Assembly (NCBI GenBank): GCA_028277865.1
Contig: JANQFM010001109.1
Location: 1-13,936 of the forward strand
Direction: 5' to 3'
From: Acidobacteriota bacterium
GTDB taxonomy: Bacteria; Acidobacteriota; UBA6911; RPQK01; DATIPO01
Length of the DNA stretch: 13,936 nucleotides
Part shown: one piece after another, positions 8,001 through 13,936 of the stretch
Layout: every line of letters starts with the position of its first letter
Numbering within the stretch: position 1 is the stretch's first letter
Notes under the pieces: model-generated
Databases searched by the model: none
What the model was told of the DNA's origin: nothing
The model's input: only the letters and a program-made list of their open reading frames with translations
Made by a program: the position numbers and the translations under genes

Positions 8001-9279
8001 CCTGCCCGGCACCTTTGTCGCCGCAGCACTTCTGAACGGCTCAGATTCGAGCATCGAAGTGGATCTGTTGGGGCTCGACAGCCAAGGCCGACAGTCAGCG
8101 CTGATCCAGGAACCGATCATGCCCCGCGGCCAAAGCGCCTTCCTGGTTCGGGAAAGGGTGGCCGATACTGAGACCCTGCTGGCCCGCAGTCCATCCGGCC
8201 TGGCTCAGGGGTTCTTTCTGATCGGGGACTTTTCGGCTGACCGTATGGACGGTGTGGGCGCTGACCTTCCTGACGCCCGCACGCTCTATTTTCAGGGAGC
8301 CCATCGTTCCGACACCGTGCCGTCGGTTCTTTTTCTGTTCAATCCGGACGGGGCGAGGGAGGCTGCCGCTCAAATCGAACTGTTCGATGCTGCGGGCCGC
8401 TCCGTCCATGAACGCAACGTCTCATTGATGCCATGGGGATCGTTGCAGCAGAGCCTGGGACAGCTTTTTGAAAGCCCGGACCCGATTGTTCATGACGGAT
8501 GGGTCCGGGTCGAAAGCGACGTTTCCATCCGAGGATTTCAGCTGATTGCAGGACAGGGTCATTTCCATGCCGGCGCGGGAGATCCGGGCCGGCGAGCTGC
8601 AAAACTGTGGGCGCCCCACATTTTTCTGGGTTCCGGCCGGGCCTCCACCAGGATCGGCCTTCTCAATCTGGACGATGCCGATGTTGGCCTCGAATGGGAG
8701 GTTCAAACCGATGACGGGGCCAGGCACCAGGGAACCCGGCCAATTGGCGCAAGAAGCAGCGCGTGGCTGGATCTGCAGGAACTGCTGCAAGTGGATACAG
8801 AGCAGCTTGCGGCGCCGATCTCGGGTTTCTTGGAATTGACCCTGGATCGAGCGGCTCACATCGTGTCCCAAGTCCTCTTTGATGGCGGTGACCTGGGAAC
8901 TTCGTCAGCGCTGCCCTTGCTCGCCGAAGGCCGGAAAGAGCTTGTTTTCCTGCATGTTGCTCATTCTTCCTCCATCGGCGCCTTTCAAGGGCTGGCCTTC
9001 CTCAATCCCCACAGCCGGACTGCCGAGATCTCGCTTGAAGCTTACGATTCCGCCGGCAATCTGACGGCTGGCAAATCATTGGAGCTTTCTCCGCGTACAC
9101 GGGCGGTGGGCCTGTTGAGCGACAGCGTCTTCTTTGGCGACGGATTCGATCAGGTCGGAGGTTCCCTGCGCATCACTGCCTCAGAGCCGCTGCTTGCCCA
9201 GGCGCTGCTGGGCAACAGCCGGTTCCTGTCGGCTCTGGCGGGACAGGTGCCCATCCAGTCCAACTTGCTAGGCCGCTAG
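5044..9279 (+). CDS. Large secreted GH38-like (alpha-mannosidase-type) protein with DUF11-like domain and C-terminal beta repeats
   Basis: This is a 1411-residue exported protein. Residues 1-25 form a signal peptide (basic start, hydrophobic LVVVFAALAISSL, cleavage near TAQG). Residues about 28-390 resemble the GH38 alpha-mannosidase catalytic region: H37 and D39 in VDDHTDYYW suit the zinc-binding His-x-Asp, and H373 in YFEHDWTADG suits the second zinc His. The Asp nucleophile motif is not evident; S-M-E-N-Q (152-156) lies about where it should be. VFNPLGWQRTDYADLPF and the beta-rich stretch to about 850 match the GH38 C-terminal sandwich. Residues about 855-975 look like a DUF11/CARDB Ig-like domain (VVNRGTKAAAEAGLEF). 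Residues 976-1411 hold about four degenerate 110-residue beta repeats. No sorting anchor is seen. It probably binds or cleaves a mannose-type glycan outside the cell; activity is uncertain. The start has no clear Shine-Dalgarno but immediately precedes the signal peptide. Confidence 0.85.
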   Translation: MSKYFPFRLVVVFAALAISSLTAQGQPKRIYIAVDDHTDYYWTADGDTYRQAFIDMIDYYLDLADQTDGNPSDWQSRFVCDGSFWLWEYEKNKTEQEWQRLISRLKSGHISAPMTPLVVLYGGVPAEAALRSLYYAGSLERRHGLDFQMALSMENQVMPWGLASLWAGAGAKYTWKGICGCATKIPDAADREHEAYYWQGPDGQRVLTKWNSILAATNRHMGGYAEARNPASIVDFVSSDEEFLRRYPYEVVGCFGNGWDDLETMTDEFLTVAEDKSNAQRRVIVSNELDFFEDLERTHGNELPHVAHSFGNEWDLYSASLSEVSAQVKRSLEKLRAAEAMATLASLFFPGFMDGREAAREKAFLNFGLYFEHDWTADGPVPRRVREQWQREVAAEIESYVDALHRDAAQALGELIAAQGSTARFYVFNPLGWQRTDYADLPFSAPGPVHVVDLASQETVPSQVVEQDGAPSRLRILAGELPSLGYRVYEVRSGSGQAFGPAATISGGVIENGDYRVTVAPRGAITSLLDKKRGSFQLASAADGFAINDLGSSSGTLSPENIGPVSVTLKASGPDPVRHTSRITLYRGIPRIDIRNEITENFSGLESWAFGFNLENPIVRHEEVGAIALARLQSQGGHYANRSARYDWLTLNHFADMTGDGPIGITLSNWDTYFFRLGDSTAQALDSETPRISALAGGQVDGRRLGIRDQGGDEFFRQRFALQSHGPFDPAAAMRMSLEHQNPPVAGLVTGGMPSLPAASFSALSNTNPNVLLWALKPAEEGIGQGIVLRLWNLAQSRQTATIRFLAAAIKAAQITSHIETDVAEASYLNGALEADFASQQIRTFRLIPDAGEIDLEVALQADPATVESNQQVAFSATVVNRGTKAAAEAGLEFKLPEDFQFLRSEPASAGCQHQQGIVNCLLHDLRPGGDSARQVTVVARAGLRGSHTARAEVSGGPESVLSNNVSEIPVQVVATRLLAIPAQIDLPGTFVAAALLNGSDSSIEVDLLGLDSQGRQSALIQEPIMPRGQSAFLVRERVADTETLLARSPSGLAQGFFLIGDFSADRMDGVGADLPDARTLYFQGAHRSDTVPSVLFLFNPDGAREAAAQIELFDAAGRSVHERNVSLMPWGSLQQSLGQLFESPDPIVHDGWVRVESDVSIRGFQLIAGQGHFHAGAGDPGRRAAKLWAPHIFLGSGRASTRIGLLNLDDADVGLEWEVQTDDGARHQGTRPIGARSSAWLDLQELLQVDTEQLAAPISGFLELTLDRAAHIVSQVLFDGGDLGTSSALPLLAEGRKELVFLHVAHSSSIGAFQGLAFLNPHSRTAEISLEAYDSAGNLTAGKSLELSPRTRAVGLLSDSVFFGDGFDQVGGSLRITASEPLLAQALLGNSRFLSALAGQVPIQSNLLGR

Positions 9280-9312
9280 GTTTGCCGTTCTCTTCACATT
9301 CGAGTCAAGTTT

Positions 9313-9386
9313 GCCACCGAGGCACAGAGTGCACAGAGAAGAATCAGAAAAGCCCTCTGATCTCTGTGTCTCCGTGTCTCTGTGGC
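9313..9386. repeat. CACAGAG-type palindromic intergenic repeat
   Basis: The left arm, beginning GCCACCGAGGCACAGAG (9313), is an imperfect reverse complement of the right arm, ending CTCCGTGTCTCTGTGGC (9386). The arms are about 35 bp each and the whole folds into a long hairpin. A half copy occurs at 668-694. It sits 34 bp after the GH38-like stop codon, so it could act in transcript 3'-end formation. It looks like a dispersed REP-like element; no transposase is present. Confidence 0.75.
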
Positions 9387-9434
9387 TTCCCCCATGCCAA
9401 CCATATAGTTCTACAGCACCAGCCCTTTTAGCAT

Positions 9435-9450
9435 TGTGATCGAGATCACC
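9435..9450. promoter_or_regulatory. CRP/FNR-type operator upstream of the wecB operon
   Basis: TGTGATCGAGATCACC contains perfect GTGATC/GATCAC arms around GA. It differs from the ideal CRP core TGTGATCTAGATCACA at only two positions. Its centre (9442.5) lies about 40.5 bp before the start point implied by the TATATT at 9471-9476, which is the class II activator position. Confidence 0.68.
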
Positions 9451-9470
9451 AGATAAGTCCAAGGCGCGAA

Positions 9471-9476
9471 TATATT
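9471..9476 (+). promoter_or_regulatory. Putative -10 box of the wecB operon promoter
   Basis: TATATT matches TATAAT at five of six positions, with transcription expected to start near 9483. No good -35 hexamer is present 17 bp upstream; that place is taken by the edge of the CRP-type site. This is what an activator-dependent class II promoter would look like. Confidence 0.45.
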
Positions 9477-9496
9477 CTCAAATCCAGTTTTTTTGG

Positions 9497-9516
9497 AAGC
9501 GTTTACAGCGCTTTTT
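9497..9516 (+). terminator. Leader hairpin with T-tract, possible attenuator
   Basis: AAGCG (9497-9501) pairs with CGCTT (9509-9513) around a seven-base loop, and the T-run continues to 9516. It lies just after the inferred start and about 150 bp before wecB. The stem is short and only moderately GC-rich, so termination would be weak or pause-like. A NusG-type antiterminator encoded 5 kb upstream makes regulated read-through an idea worth testing. Confidence 0.3.
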
Positions 9517-9664
9517 GGGGATCGCAGCGGCATCTTTTTTCGTGCTCTCGACCGAGGGGCTGAGCTGCCTGGCCGCCCTGTCGTCCCAGGCCGAAACTTC
9601 CCGCTTCTTTCAAAACGGTTGCCGGGGTGATGCCGCTGCACTTTTTGAGGGGTTTTGCTTTTCC

Positions 9665-10831
9665 ATGCGAAAGCCGATCAGAGTCCTTACCGTCTTGGGA
9701 ACCCGGCCCGAGGTGATCAAGCTGTCGCCCATTGTGCGAGCCATGGCCGCCGACGTACGCTTCACAAGCATTCTCGCCTCGACAGCGCAGCATCGGGAAA
9801 TGATCGACGGCCTATTCGAGTTGCTGTCCATCAAGCCCGATTACGACCTGGACATCATTCAGCACGATCAGAGCCTTTCCGACATCACCACCCGATCCTT
9901 GAGCCTGCTGGATCCCATCCTGAGCGAGCACAGGCCCGACCTGGTCGCTGTTCAGGGGGACACCACTAGCGCATTCGTCGGGGCGCTGGCCGCCTTTTAC
10001 AGGAGGATTCCCGTCGCCCACATCGAGGCTGGGCTTCGCTCTCACAACCGAATGCATCCCTATCCCGAAGAGGCCAATCGGCGCATGATCTCTTGCCTGG
10101 CCGACCTGCACTTCGCTCCCACCGTCGGCAGCGCCAGCAATCTGCTGCAGGAGAAAGTCGATCCCGGTTCGATATTCGTCAGCGGGAATTCGGTGATCGA
10201 TTCCCTGAACTACGTGACCTCCTTGAAACGGGCCTCTCTGCACAATCACCTCCCCCAAGGAGCTCTCGACAACCACCGCATGATCCTGGTTACCGCTCAC
10301 CGCCGCGAAAATCACGGAGATCCTCTCAGGAACCTTTGCAGAGCCCTTTCGGAACTGGTGCAGCGGTTTCCCGACCTTCAAGTCGTCTACCCTGTTCACC
10401 TCAACCCCAACGTCACTGGAACTGTCCGCCGCTGCCTGGGCAATCAGGGGCGGATCCACCTGCTGGATCCCCTCCCTTATCCGGCCCTCGTTGAAGCGAT
10501 GAGACGCGCATATTTGATCATCACGGACTCGGGCGGGATCCAGGAAGAAGCACCCACCTTCCGCAAGCCGGTCTTGGTCTTTCGCTCCACGACGGAGAGG
10601 CCCGAAGGGTTGGAAACAGGCGGTGTGCGGCTGATCGGCCAGCAACGCCGGGAGATCGTGTGCCAGGCCACCCGGCTGCTTACAGACCCGACGGCCTACC
10701 GCCGCATGAGAGCCAGCTTCAATCCTTACGGGGACGGCCGGGCGGCCCAAAGAATCATCCAGGCTTGCCTCCACTATTTCGGGAAGGCGGAACGCCCGCA
10801 AGATTTCGTTTCACTGGAACCTGCGGCCTAA
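9665..10831 (+). CDS. wecB: UDP-N-acetylglucosamine 2-epimerase (non-hydrolysing)
   Basis: This cytoplasmic enzyme interconverts UDP-GlcNAc and UDP-ManNAc, the first step toward ManNAc-type sugars in surface glycans. It is 388 residues from the ATG at 9665, the usual size, and is a two-Rossmann GT-B-like fold. Visible motifs are GTRPEVIKLSPI, VQGDTTSAF (D99), HIEAGLRSHNR (E121), YPEEANRR (E135), VTAHRREN (H212), PVHLNPNV, TDSGGIQEEAP and STTERPEGLETGG. The named residues line up with the catalytic set known in the Escherichia coli enzyme. The Shine-Dalgarno GAGGGG is about 12 bases before the ATG, which is rather far. The downstream gene's Shine-Dalgarno overlaps the wecB stop, so translation is probably coupled. 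It is the first gene of the four-gene glycan operon, probably driven from the CRP-type promoter at about 9435-9483. Confidence 0.95.
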   Translation: MRKPIRVLTVLGTRPEVIKLSPIVRAMAADVRFTSILASTAQHREMIDGLFELLSIKPDYDLDIIQHDQSLSDITTRSLSLLDPILSEHRPDLVAVQGDTTSAFVGALAAFYRRIPVAHIEAGLRSHNRMHPYPEEANRRMISCLADLHFAPTVGSASNLLQEKVDPGSIFVSGNSVIDSLNYVTSLKRASLHNHLPQGALDNHRMILVTAHRRENHGDPLRNLCRALSELVQRFPDLQVVYPVHLNPNVTGTVRRCLGNQGRIHLLDPLPYPALVEAMRRAYLIITDSGGIQEEAPTFRKPVLVFRSTTERPEGLETGGVRLIGQQRREIVCQATRLLTDPTAYRRMRASFNPYGDGRAAQRIIQACLHYFGKAERPQDFVSLEPAA

Positions 10832-10841
10832 AGGAGCAGAG

Positions 10842-11795
10842 ATGGCAATTGCAGCAACTACAGTCAACCCGGCCAACCCACTGGAACCTACTCAGGCAGA
10901 ATTGGAACTGCTTTCCAAAATGGTCCGTTCCACTTTGCTGAGCCGCCCCGAGCGGAGAATGCTCCGCCAGATCCAGGACCGCTACGCCTGCCTGCTGGGC
11001 CGCAGGCAAGCGCCATCCAGCTCATGCGGCGTATCCCTTGCAGTTGGCCGGGTTCACCTGCTGCTGCCTGCCTACAACGAAGAGGAATCCCTGCCGCGGC
11101 TGCTCGATCGCCTCAGTCAACTGGAATTCAGCGACTGCTTTGTAGCCTGGGTCGTGGACGACGGATCAACCGATCGGACGGCGGACATTACCCGCCGAGG
11201 AGTGCCGGGATTGGACTGCCGCCTGGTCTCTCATCCGACCAATGTCGGTCTGGGCCAAGCCGTCCTTTCGGGCATTCAGGCCTGCCTCCGAGAGGCATCG
11301 CCTCAAGACGTGCTGGTTGTGATGGATGCAGACGACACCCATGGGACAGAGTTGCTGGCCGGCATGAGGCAGTGGATTTCCGACGGCGCCGATATCGTAT
11401 TGGCCTCCCGCTTTGTTGATGGAGGCGACGACCGGACGGCGCCCCCTTTTCGACGGTTGCTTTCCAGAGGCGCTTCCCTCCTCTTTCGCATCTGCCTCCC
11501 GCTGGATGGCATCCGTGACTTCACCAGCGGCTATCGCGCCTACCGCATCGACCTTCTGCAAAGGGCTTTGCAGCACTGGGGGGAGCGTCTGGTGGAAGAG
11601 CGCGGCTTTGCCTGCATGGTCGAACTGCTGCTCAAGCTGCGTTTCTTCCGGCCGCAGATCCAGGAGGTGCCCCTGGTGCTGCGCTACGACCGCAAACAGG
11701 GCAGCAGCAAGCTGAAGTTGCTCCCTACGCTGCTTCAATACTTGAAACTGGGTCTGCGCAACATGCTCCAGCCCCCGCCAGTGAGGATTGGCTGA
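10842..11795 (+). CDS. Family 2 glycosyltransferase (polyprenyl-phosphate sugar transferase type)
   Basis: This 317-residue GT-A fold glycosyltransferase of family GT2 is most like dolichyl/polyprenyl-phosphate mannosyl- or glucosyltransferases. It shows LLPAYNEEESLPRLLDRL, VVDDGSTDRT (D106/D107), the metal-binding DAD (162-164) in VVMDADDTHG, SRFVDGG, RDFTSGYRAYR and an acceptor-side SKLKLLPTLLQYLKL amphipathic end. There are no clear membrane-spanning helices, so it probably acts at the inner face of the cytoplasmic membrane. About 65 residues precede the GT fold, including a charged helical piece (SRPERRMLRQIQDRYACLL) that I do not recognise. An AAGGAG five bases before the ATG overlaps the wecB stop and fixes the start. 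The stop lies one base before the next ATG. The donor sugar cannot be read; UDP-ManNAc from the neighbouring epimerase is one possibility. Confidence 0.93.
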   Translation: MAIAATTVNPANPLEPTQAELELLSKMVRSTLLSRPERRMLRQIQDRYACLLGRRQAPSSSCGVSLAVGRVHLLLPAYNEEESLPRLLDRLSQLEFSDCFVAWVVDDGSTDRTADITRRGVPGLDCRLVSHPTNVGLGQAVLSGIQACLREASPQDVLVVMDADDTHGTELLAGMRQWISDGADIVLASRFVDGGDDRTAPPFRRLLSRGASLLFRICLPLDGIRDFTSGYRAYRIDLLQRALQHWGERLVEERGFACMVELLLKLRFFRPQIQEVPLVLRYDRKQGSSKLKLLPTLLQYLKLGLRNMLQPPPVRIG

Positions 11796-11796
11796 T

Positions 11797-13179
11797 ATGG
11801 GTCCAAATGTGGCGATTATCGGCGGAGGCATCGCAGGATTGGCCGCCGCCCACGAACTCACCAAAGACGGGGCTGCCAATGTCACCCTGCTGGAGGCCTC
11901 AGACCGTCTGGGAGGCCTGGGAGCCTTCTTCCGCCATGGCGATCAATGGGTGGACCGCTTTTACCACTGCGTGATGCCGACCGACTCCGATTTGCTCGGC
12001 CTCATCCAGGAAGTGGGGCTTGCCGATCAAGTCTATTGGAAGCCGACCCGCATGAGCTTCATTGTCAAAGGCAGCCGCTACGCCTTCAACACGCCGGCAG
12101 ACCTGCTGCGCTTCCAGCCCCTTTCCATTGCGGGCCGACTGCGGCTTGGAGTGGTCTCATTGATGCTGAGGCGGCTGTTGAAGGGCAAAGACCTCGACAA
12201 TCTTTCGACCCGTTCTGCGCTCAGCAGGCTGTACGGACAGGAAATCTGGAAGACGGTCTGGAAGCCCCTCTTCCAGGCCAAGTTCGGCCCCCATGCCGGA
12301 AACCTGCCTGCCCTTTACCTGTGGGAGCGGCTGGGCCGTGAACGAAATGTATCGACCCGAGGCTACCTGAAGTGCGGCCTGAAGGGGCTGATCGACGCCC
12401 TTGAAGGCTCCATCACACGGCGGGGAGGGCGCATCCGCCTGGGGACGCCGGTGGCCGGCATCCGGGAATCGGGTGACGGCCGGAGATTGGAGCTGTCTTT
12501 GGACGGGGGTGAGGCTATCCAGGCCGACTGGGTCATTTCAACAGCGCCCCTTCCCCTGCTCGCCCAAATGACTCGCGGTTCGACGCTTGAAAACTCTTAT
12601 TCTGATCCGCAGCTGCCTTGCCAAGGCGTGATCAATGCCCTCTTTTTTCTCTCCAGGCCATTGGACGGGTTTTACTGGGCGCCGGTGGTGAAAAGCGGCA
12701 CAGGCTTCGACGGCGTGGTCGAGATGTCCGCCTTGGTGGATCCCTCCCAGTACGGAGGGCAATATCTCGCCTATGTCATGAAATACTGCGACCGCAACAG
12801 TCGGCTTTTCAGCCAAGCCGACCAACAGATCCTGGAGGACTGGACGGGCCAATTCCTCAATCTCTACCGGGATCTGCCGCTTGGCCGCGAACACATCCTG
12901 GGTGCCAGATTGTTCCGGGCGCCTTTCGTAGAACCGATCTACCCTTTGGGCTACCTTGCCCAAAAGCCTTCTCTTCAGGCCGGCGGCAGCCGCCTGATTC
13001 TGGCCACAACGGCTCAAGTCTACCCCTCGATCACAGCTTGGAATTCCAGCACCAGGCTGGCCCGCCAGGCGGTGCAGCGCTTGCGGGCACTCTCGAGCTC
13101 ACCAAACCGTCCGACCGTCGCCTGCCGGACGGATCAGGCGGCCTCCTTGCAAAGACAGCAAAGAGCCTTGACCGCTTGA
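11797..13179 (+). CDS. FAD-dependent oxidoreductase of the amine oxidase / protoporphyrinogen-oxidase-like group
   Basis: This is a 460-residue flavoprotein. The N-terminal FAD-binding Rossmann motif is GGGIAG (9-14) with the ribose-binding acidic residue E33 in LLEASDRLGGLG. The middle includes a helical substrate-domain region (SRLYGQEIWKTVWKPLFQAKF), and the C-terminal flavin motif is the ILATTAQVYPSITAWNSS region. Related proteins are often found next to glycosyltransferases and deacetylases in bacterial glycan clusters, but I know of no firmly established reaction for them; resemblance to UDP-galactopyranose mutase is only at fold level. The start is ATG 11797, one base after the glycosyltransferase stop, with GAGGA nine bases upstream; an in-frame TTG at 11788 is less likely. 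Its stop TGA overlaps the next ATG (TGATG). The last 35 residues are Ser/Gln/Arg-rich and probably disordered. Confidence 0.88.
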   Translation: MGPNVAIIGGGIAGLAAAHELTKDGAANVTLLEASDRLGGLGAFFRHGDQWVDRFYHCVMPTDSDLLGLIQEVGLADQVYWKPTRMSFIVKGSRYAFNTPADLLRFQPLSIAGRLRLGVVSLMLRRLLKGKDLDNLSTRSALSRLYGQEIWKTVWKPLFQAKFGPHAGNLPALYLWERLGRERNVSTRGYLKCGLKGLIDALEGSITRRGGRIRLGTPVAGIRESGDGRRLELSLDGGEAIQADWVISTAPLPLLAQMTRGSTLENSYSDPQLPCQGVINALFFLSRPLDGFYWAPVVKSGTGFDGVVEMSALVDPSQYGGQYLAYVMKYCDRNSRLFSQADQQILEDWTGQFLNLYRDLPLGREHILGARLFRAPFVEPIYPLGYLAQKPSLQAGGSRLILATTAQVYPSITAWNSSTRLARQAVQRLRALSSSPNRPTVACRTDQAASLQRQQRALTA

Positions 13180-13835
13180 TGAATCACTTGCCGGAAACCG
13201 TCATGCAACGACCCTTGGCAACCATTTCGCTGGACTTGGACAACCAGTGGGCCTACATGAAAACGCATGGCGACAATGGATGGAAAGCTTTGCCTTCCTA
13301 CCTTGGCTCGTTCGTCCCCCGTCTGCTTGACCTGCTGCAACAGCTTAGCCTGAAAGTGACCGTCTTTGTCGTCGGACGTGACGCAGCCGTGGGGAAGAGC
13401 GACTCCGTCCTGCGGATGATCGCCGACCAAGGGCATGAACTGGCCAATCACTCCTTCAACCACGACCCTTACTTCCACTGCTACTCGGAGGACGAGATTC
13501 GGCGTGAGGTCTCGCAAGCGGAAGTCCAGATCGCCCGGCTGACCGGAAAGAAGCCGGTCGGATTTCGAGGACCGGGATTCACCTGGAGCAACGGGTTGCT
13601 GAAGGTGTTGGCCGAACGGGGCTACCTGTACGACGCAACCAGCTTCCCGACTTTCCTGGGGCCCTTGGCAAGAGCCTTTTATTTTAAGGACTCCAAGCTG
13701 ACCAGTCAGGAGAAGCAACGCCTAAGAGGGCTCTATGGAGGGGTGCTGGACGGCACACGCCCGATCAAGCCCTACTGTTGGAGATTGGCCGACGGCAAGG
13801 AATTGCTCGAAATCCCCGTCAGCACCCCTCCATAG
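13179..13835 (+). CDS. NodB-type polysaccharide deacetylase, 3' end lost at fold-back junction
   Basis: This is a carbohydrate esterase family 4 (NodB homology) enzyme, expected to remove N-acetyl groups from a polysaccharide or lipid-linked sugar. Motifs present are SLDLDNQW (D19, D21), the metal-binding HSFNH (H91, H95) in HELANHSFNHDPYF, GFRGPGF (R130) and YDATSFPTFLGP. The ATG at 13179 overlaps the preceding stop (TGATG); an ATG at 13203 is also in frame. The reading frame continues far upstream of 13179, but only inside the oxidoreductase gene. The final genuine stretch is LLEIPVST, where relatives continue with a further conserved region. After that the sequence becomes the reverse complement of this gene's own 13632-13748, giving a false PP-stop. 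The 218-residue product is therefore incomplete; full-length relatives are noticeably longer. Confidence 0.9.
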   Translation: MNHLPETVMQRPLATISLDLDNQWAYMKTHGDNGWKALPSYLGSFVPRLLDLLQQLSLKVTVFVVGRDAAVGKSDSVLRMIADQGHELANHSFNHDPYFHCYSEDEIRREVSQAEVQIARLTGKKPVGFRGPGFTWSNGLLKVLAERGYLYDATSFPTFLGPLARAFYFKDSKLTSQEKQRLRGLYGGVLDGTRPIKPYCWRLADGKELLEIPVSTPP

Positions 13836-13936
13836 AGCCCTCTTAGGCGTTGCTTCTCCTGACTGGTCAGCTTGGAGCCCTTAAAATAAAAGGCTCTTGC
13901 CAAGGGCCCCAGGAAAGTCGGGAAGCTGGTTGCGTC
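13632..13936. repeat. 117-bp terminal inverted duplication (fold-back)
   Basis: Bases 13632-13748 reappear as the reverse complement at 13820-13936 with 116 of 117 matches and no gaps. The one difference is A at 13690 against C at 13878. The spacer is 71 bp. The second copy runs exactly to the end of the window and breaks the deacetylase at a CAGCACC microhomology. This is the pattern of a chimeric fold-back in amplification or assembly rather than a natural element. Confidence 0.95.

Larger units (their letters stand above)
9280..9664 (+). other. 385-bp gene-free region upstream of wecB
   Basis: This stretch holds the palindromic repeat (9313-9386), a CRP-type site (9435-9450), a -10-like box (9471-9476) and a leader hairpin (9497-9516). 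The wecB frame stays open upstream to about 9515, but that part encodes nothing resembling the family and the family N-terminus begins at 9665. I treat about 9483-9664 as a 180-nt untranslated leader. Confidence 0.6.

Noticed and set aside
9515..9664. Upstream in-frame extension of wecB by 50 residues
   Set aside because: The family N-terminus begins at the ATG at 9665. The extension has no homology-like features and would start within the leader hairpin region.
9812..10801. 329-residue minus-strand open frame opposite wecB
   Set aside because: It is antisense to a gene with complete catalytic motifs and lacks any recognisable domain.
12618..13178. N-terminal extension of the deacetylase frame
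   Set aside because: It lies entirely inside the oxidoreductase gene in another frame, and its low-complexity Pro/Arg/Ser translation has no deacetylase features.
1..13936. tRNA, rRNA, CRISPR array, insertion sequence or prophage genes
   Set aside because: I saw no regularly spaced direct repeats, transposase or integrase motifs, or tRNA-like cloverleaf. The palindromic repeats are non-coding and have no enzyme nearby.

Overview
The window is GC-rich bacterial DNA with densely packed genes. It is probably from an Acidobacteriota-like soil or sediment bacterium. That placement is an inference from the style of the proteins: a very large secreted protein ending in degenerate beta-rich repeats, a ClpX-like ATPase without a zinc finger, and a NusG paralogue near a glycan cluster. 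There is no rRNA or marker gene to confirm it. The left edge cuts a gene. The right edge ends in a 117-bp inverted copy of nearby sequence, which looks like a fold-back assembly or amplification join.

Left part (1-4003): the 3' part of a SIR2-family NAD-dependent deacylase, an aldo/keto reductase, and a ClpX-like AAA+ unfoldase lie on the + strand. The unfoldase keeps the pore loop and the IGF ClpP-docking loop but lacks the N-terminal Cys4 domain and has a C-terminal extension. A convergent minus-strand gene of unknown function follows. Between that gene and the next lies a divergent intergenic region holding a GGAACA-type imperfect palindrome.

Middle (4232-9279): a specialised NusG/RfaH/UpxY-type antiterminator is followed by a 287-bp gap that contains a perfect CRP-type palindrome (TGTGA-N6-TCACA). 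Next comes a 1411-residue secreted protein: a signal peptide, a divergent GH38 alpha-mannosidase-like catalytic region, a DUF11/CARDB-like domain and about four degenerate C-terminal repeats.

Right (9280-13936): a 385-bp gene-free region carries a CACAGAG-type palindrome, a second near-consensus CRP-type site, a TATATT -10 box placed as in a class II activated promoter, and a hairpin plus T-tract in the leader. It feeds a tightly coupled four-gene glycan operon: UDP-GlcNAc 2-epimerase (wecB), a family 2 glycosyltransferase, an FAD-dependent oxidoreductase and a NodB-type polysaccharide deacetylase cut short by the fold-back.

Working model (inference): the cluster makes and modifies an extracytoplasmic, N-acetylhexosamine-containing glycan. 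Transcription would start under a CRP/FNR-family activator and could be helped through the leader by the NusG paralogue. The secreted GH38-like protein, under a similar operator, may process a mannose- or mannosamine-type glycan.
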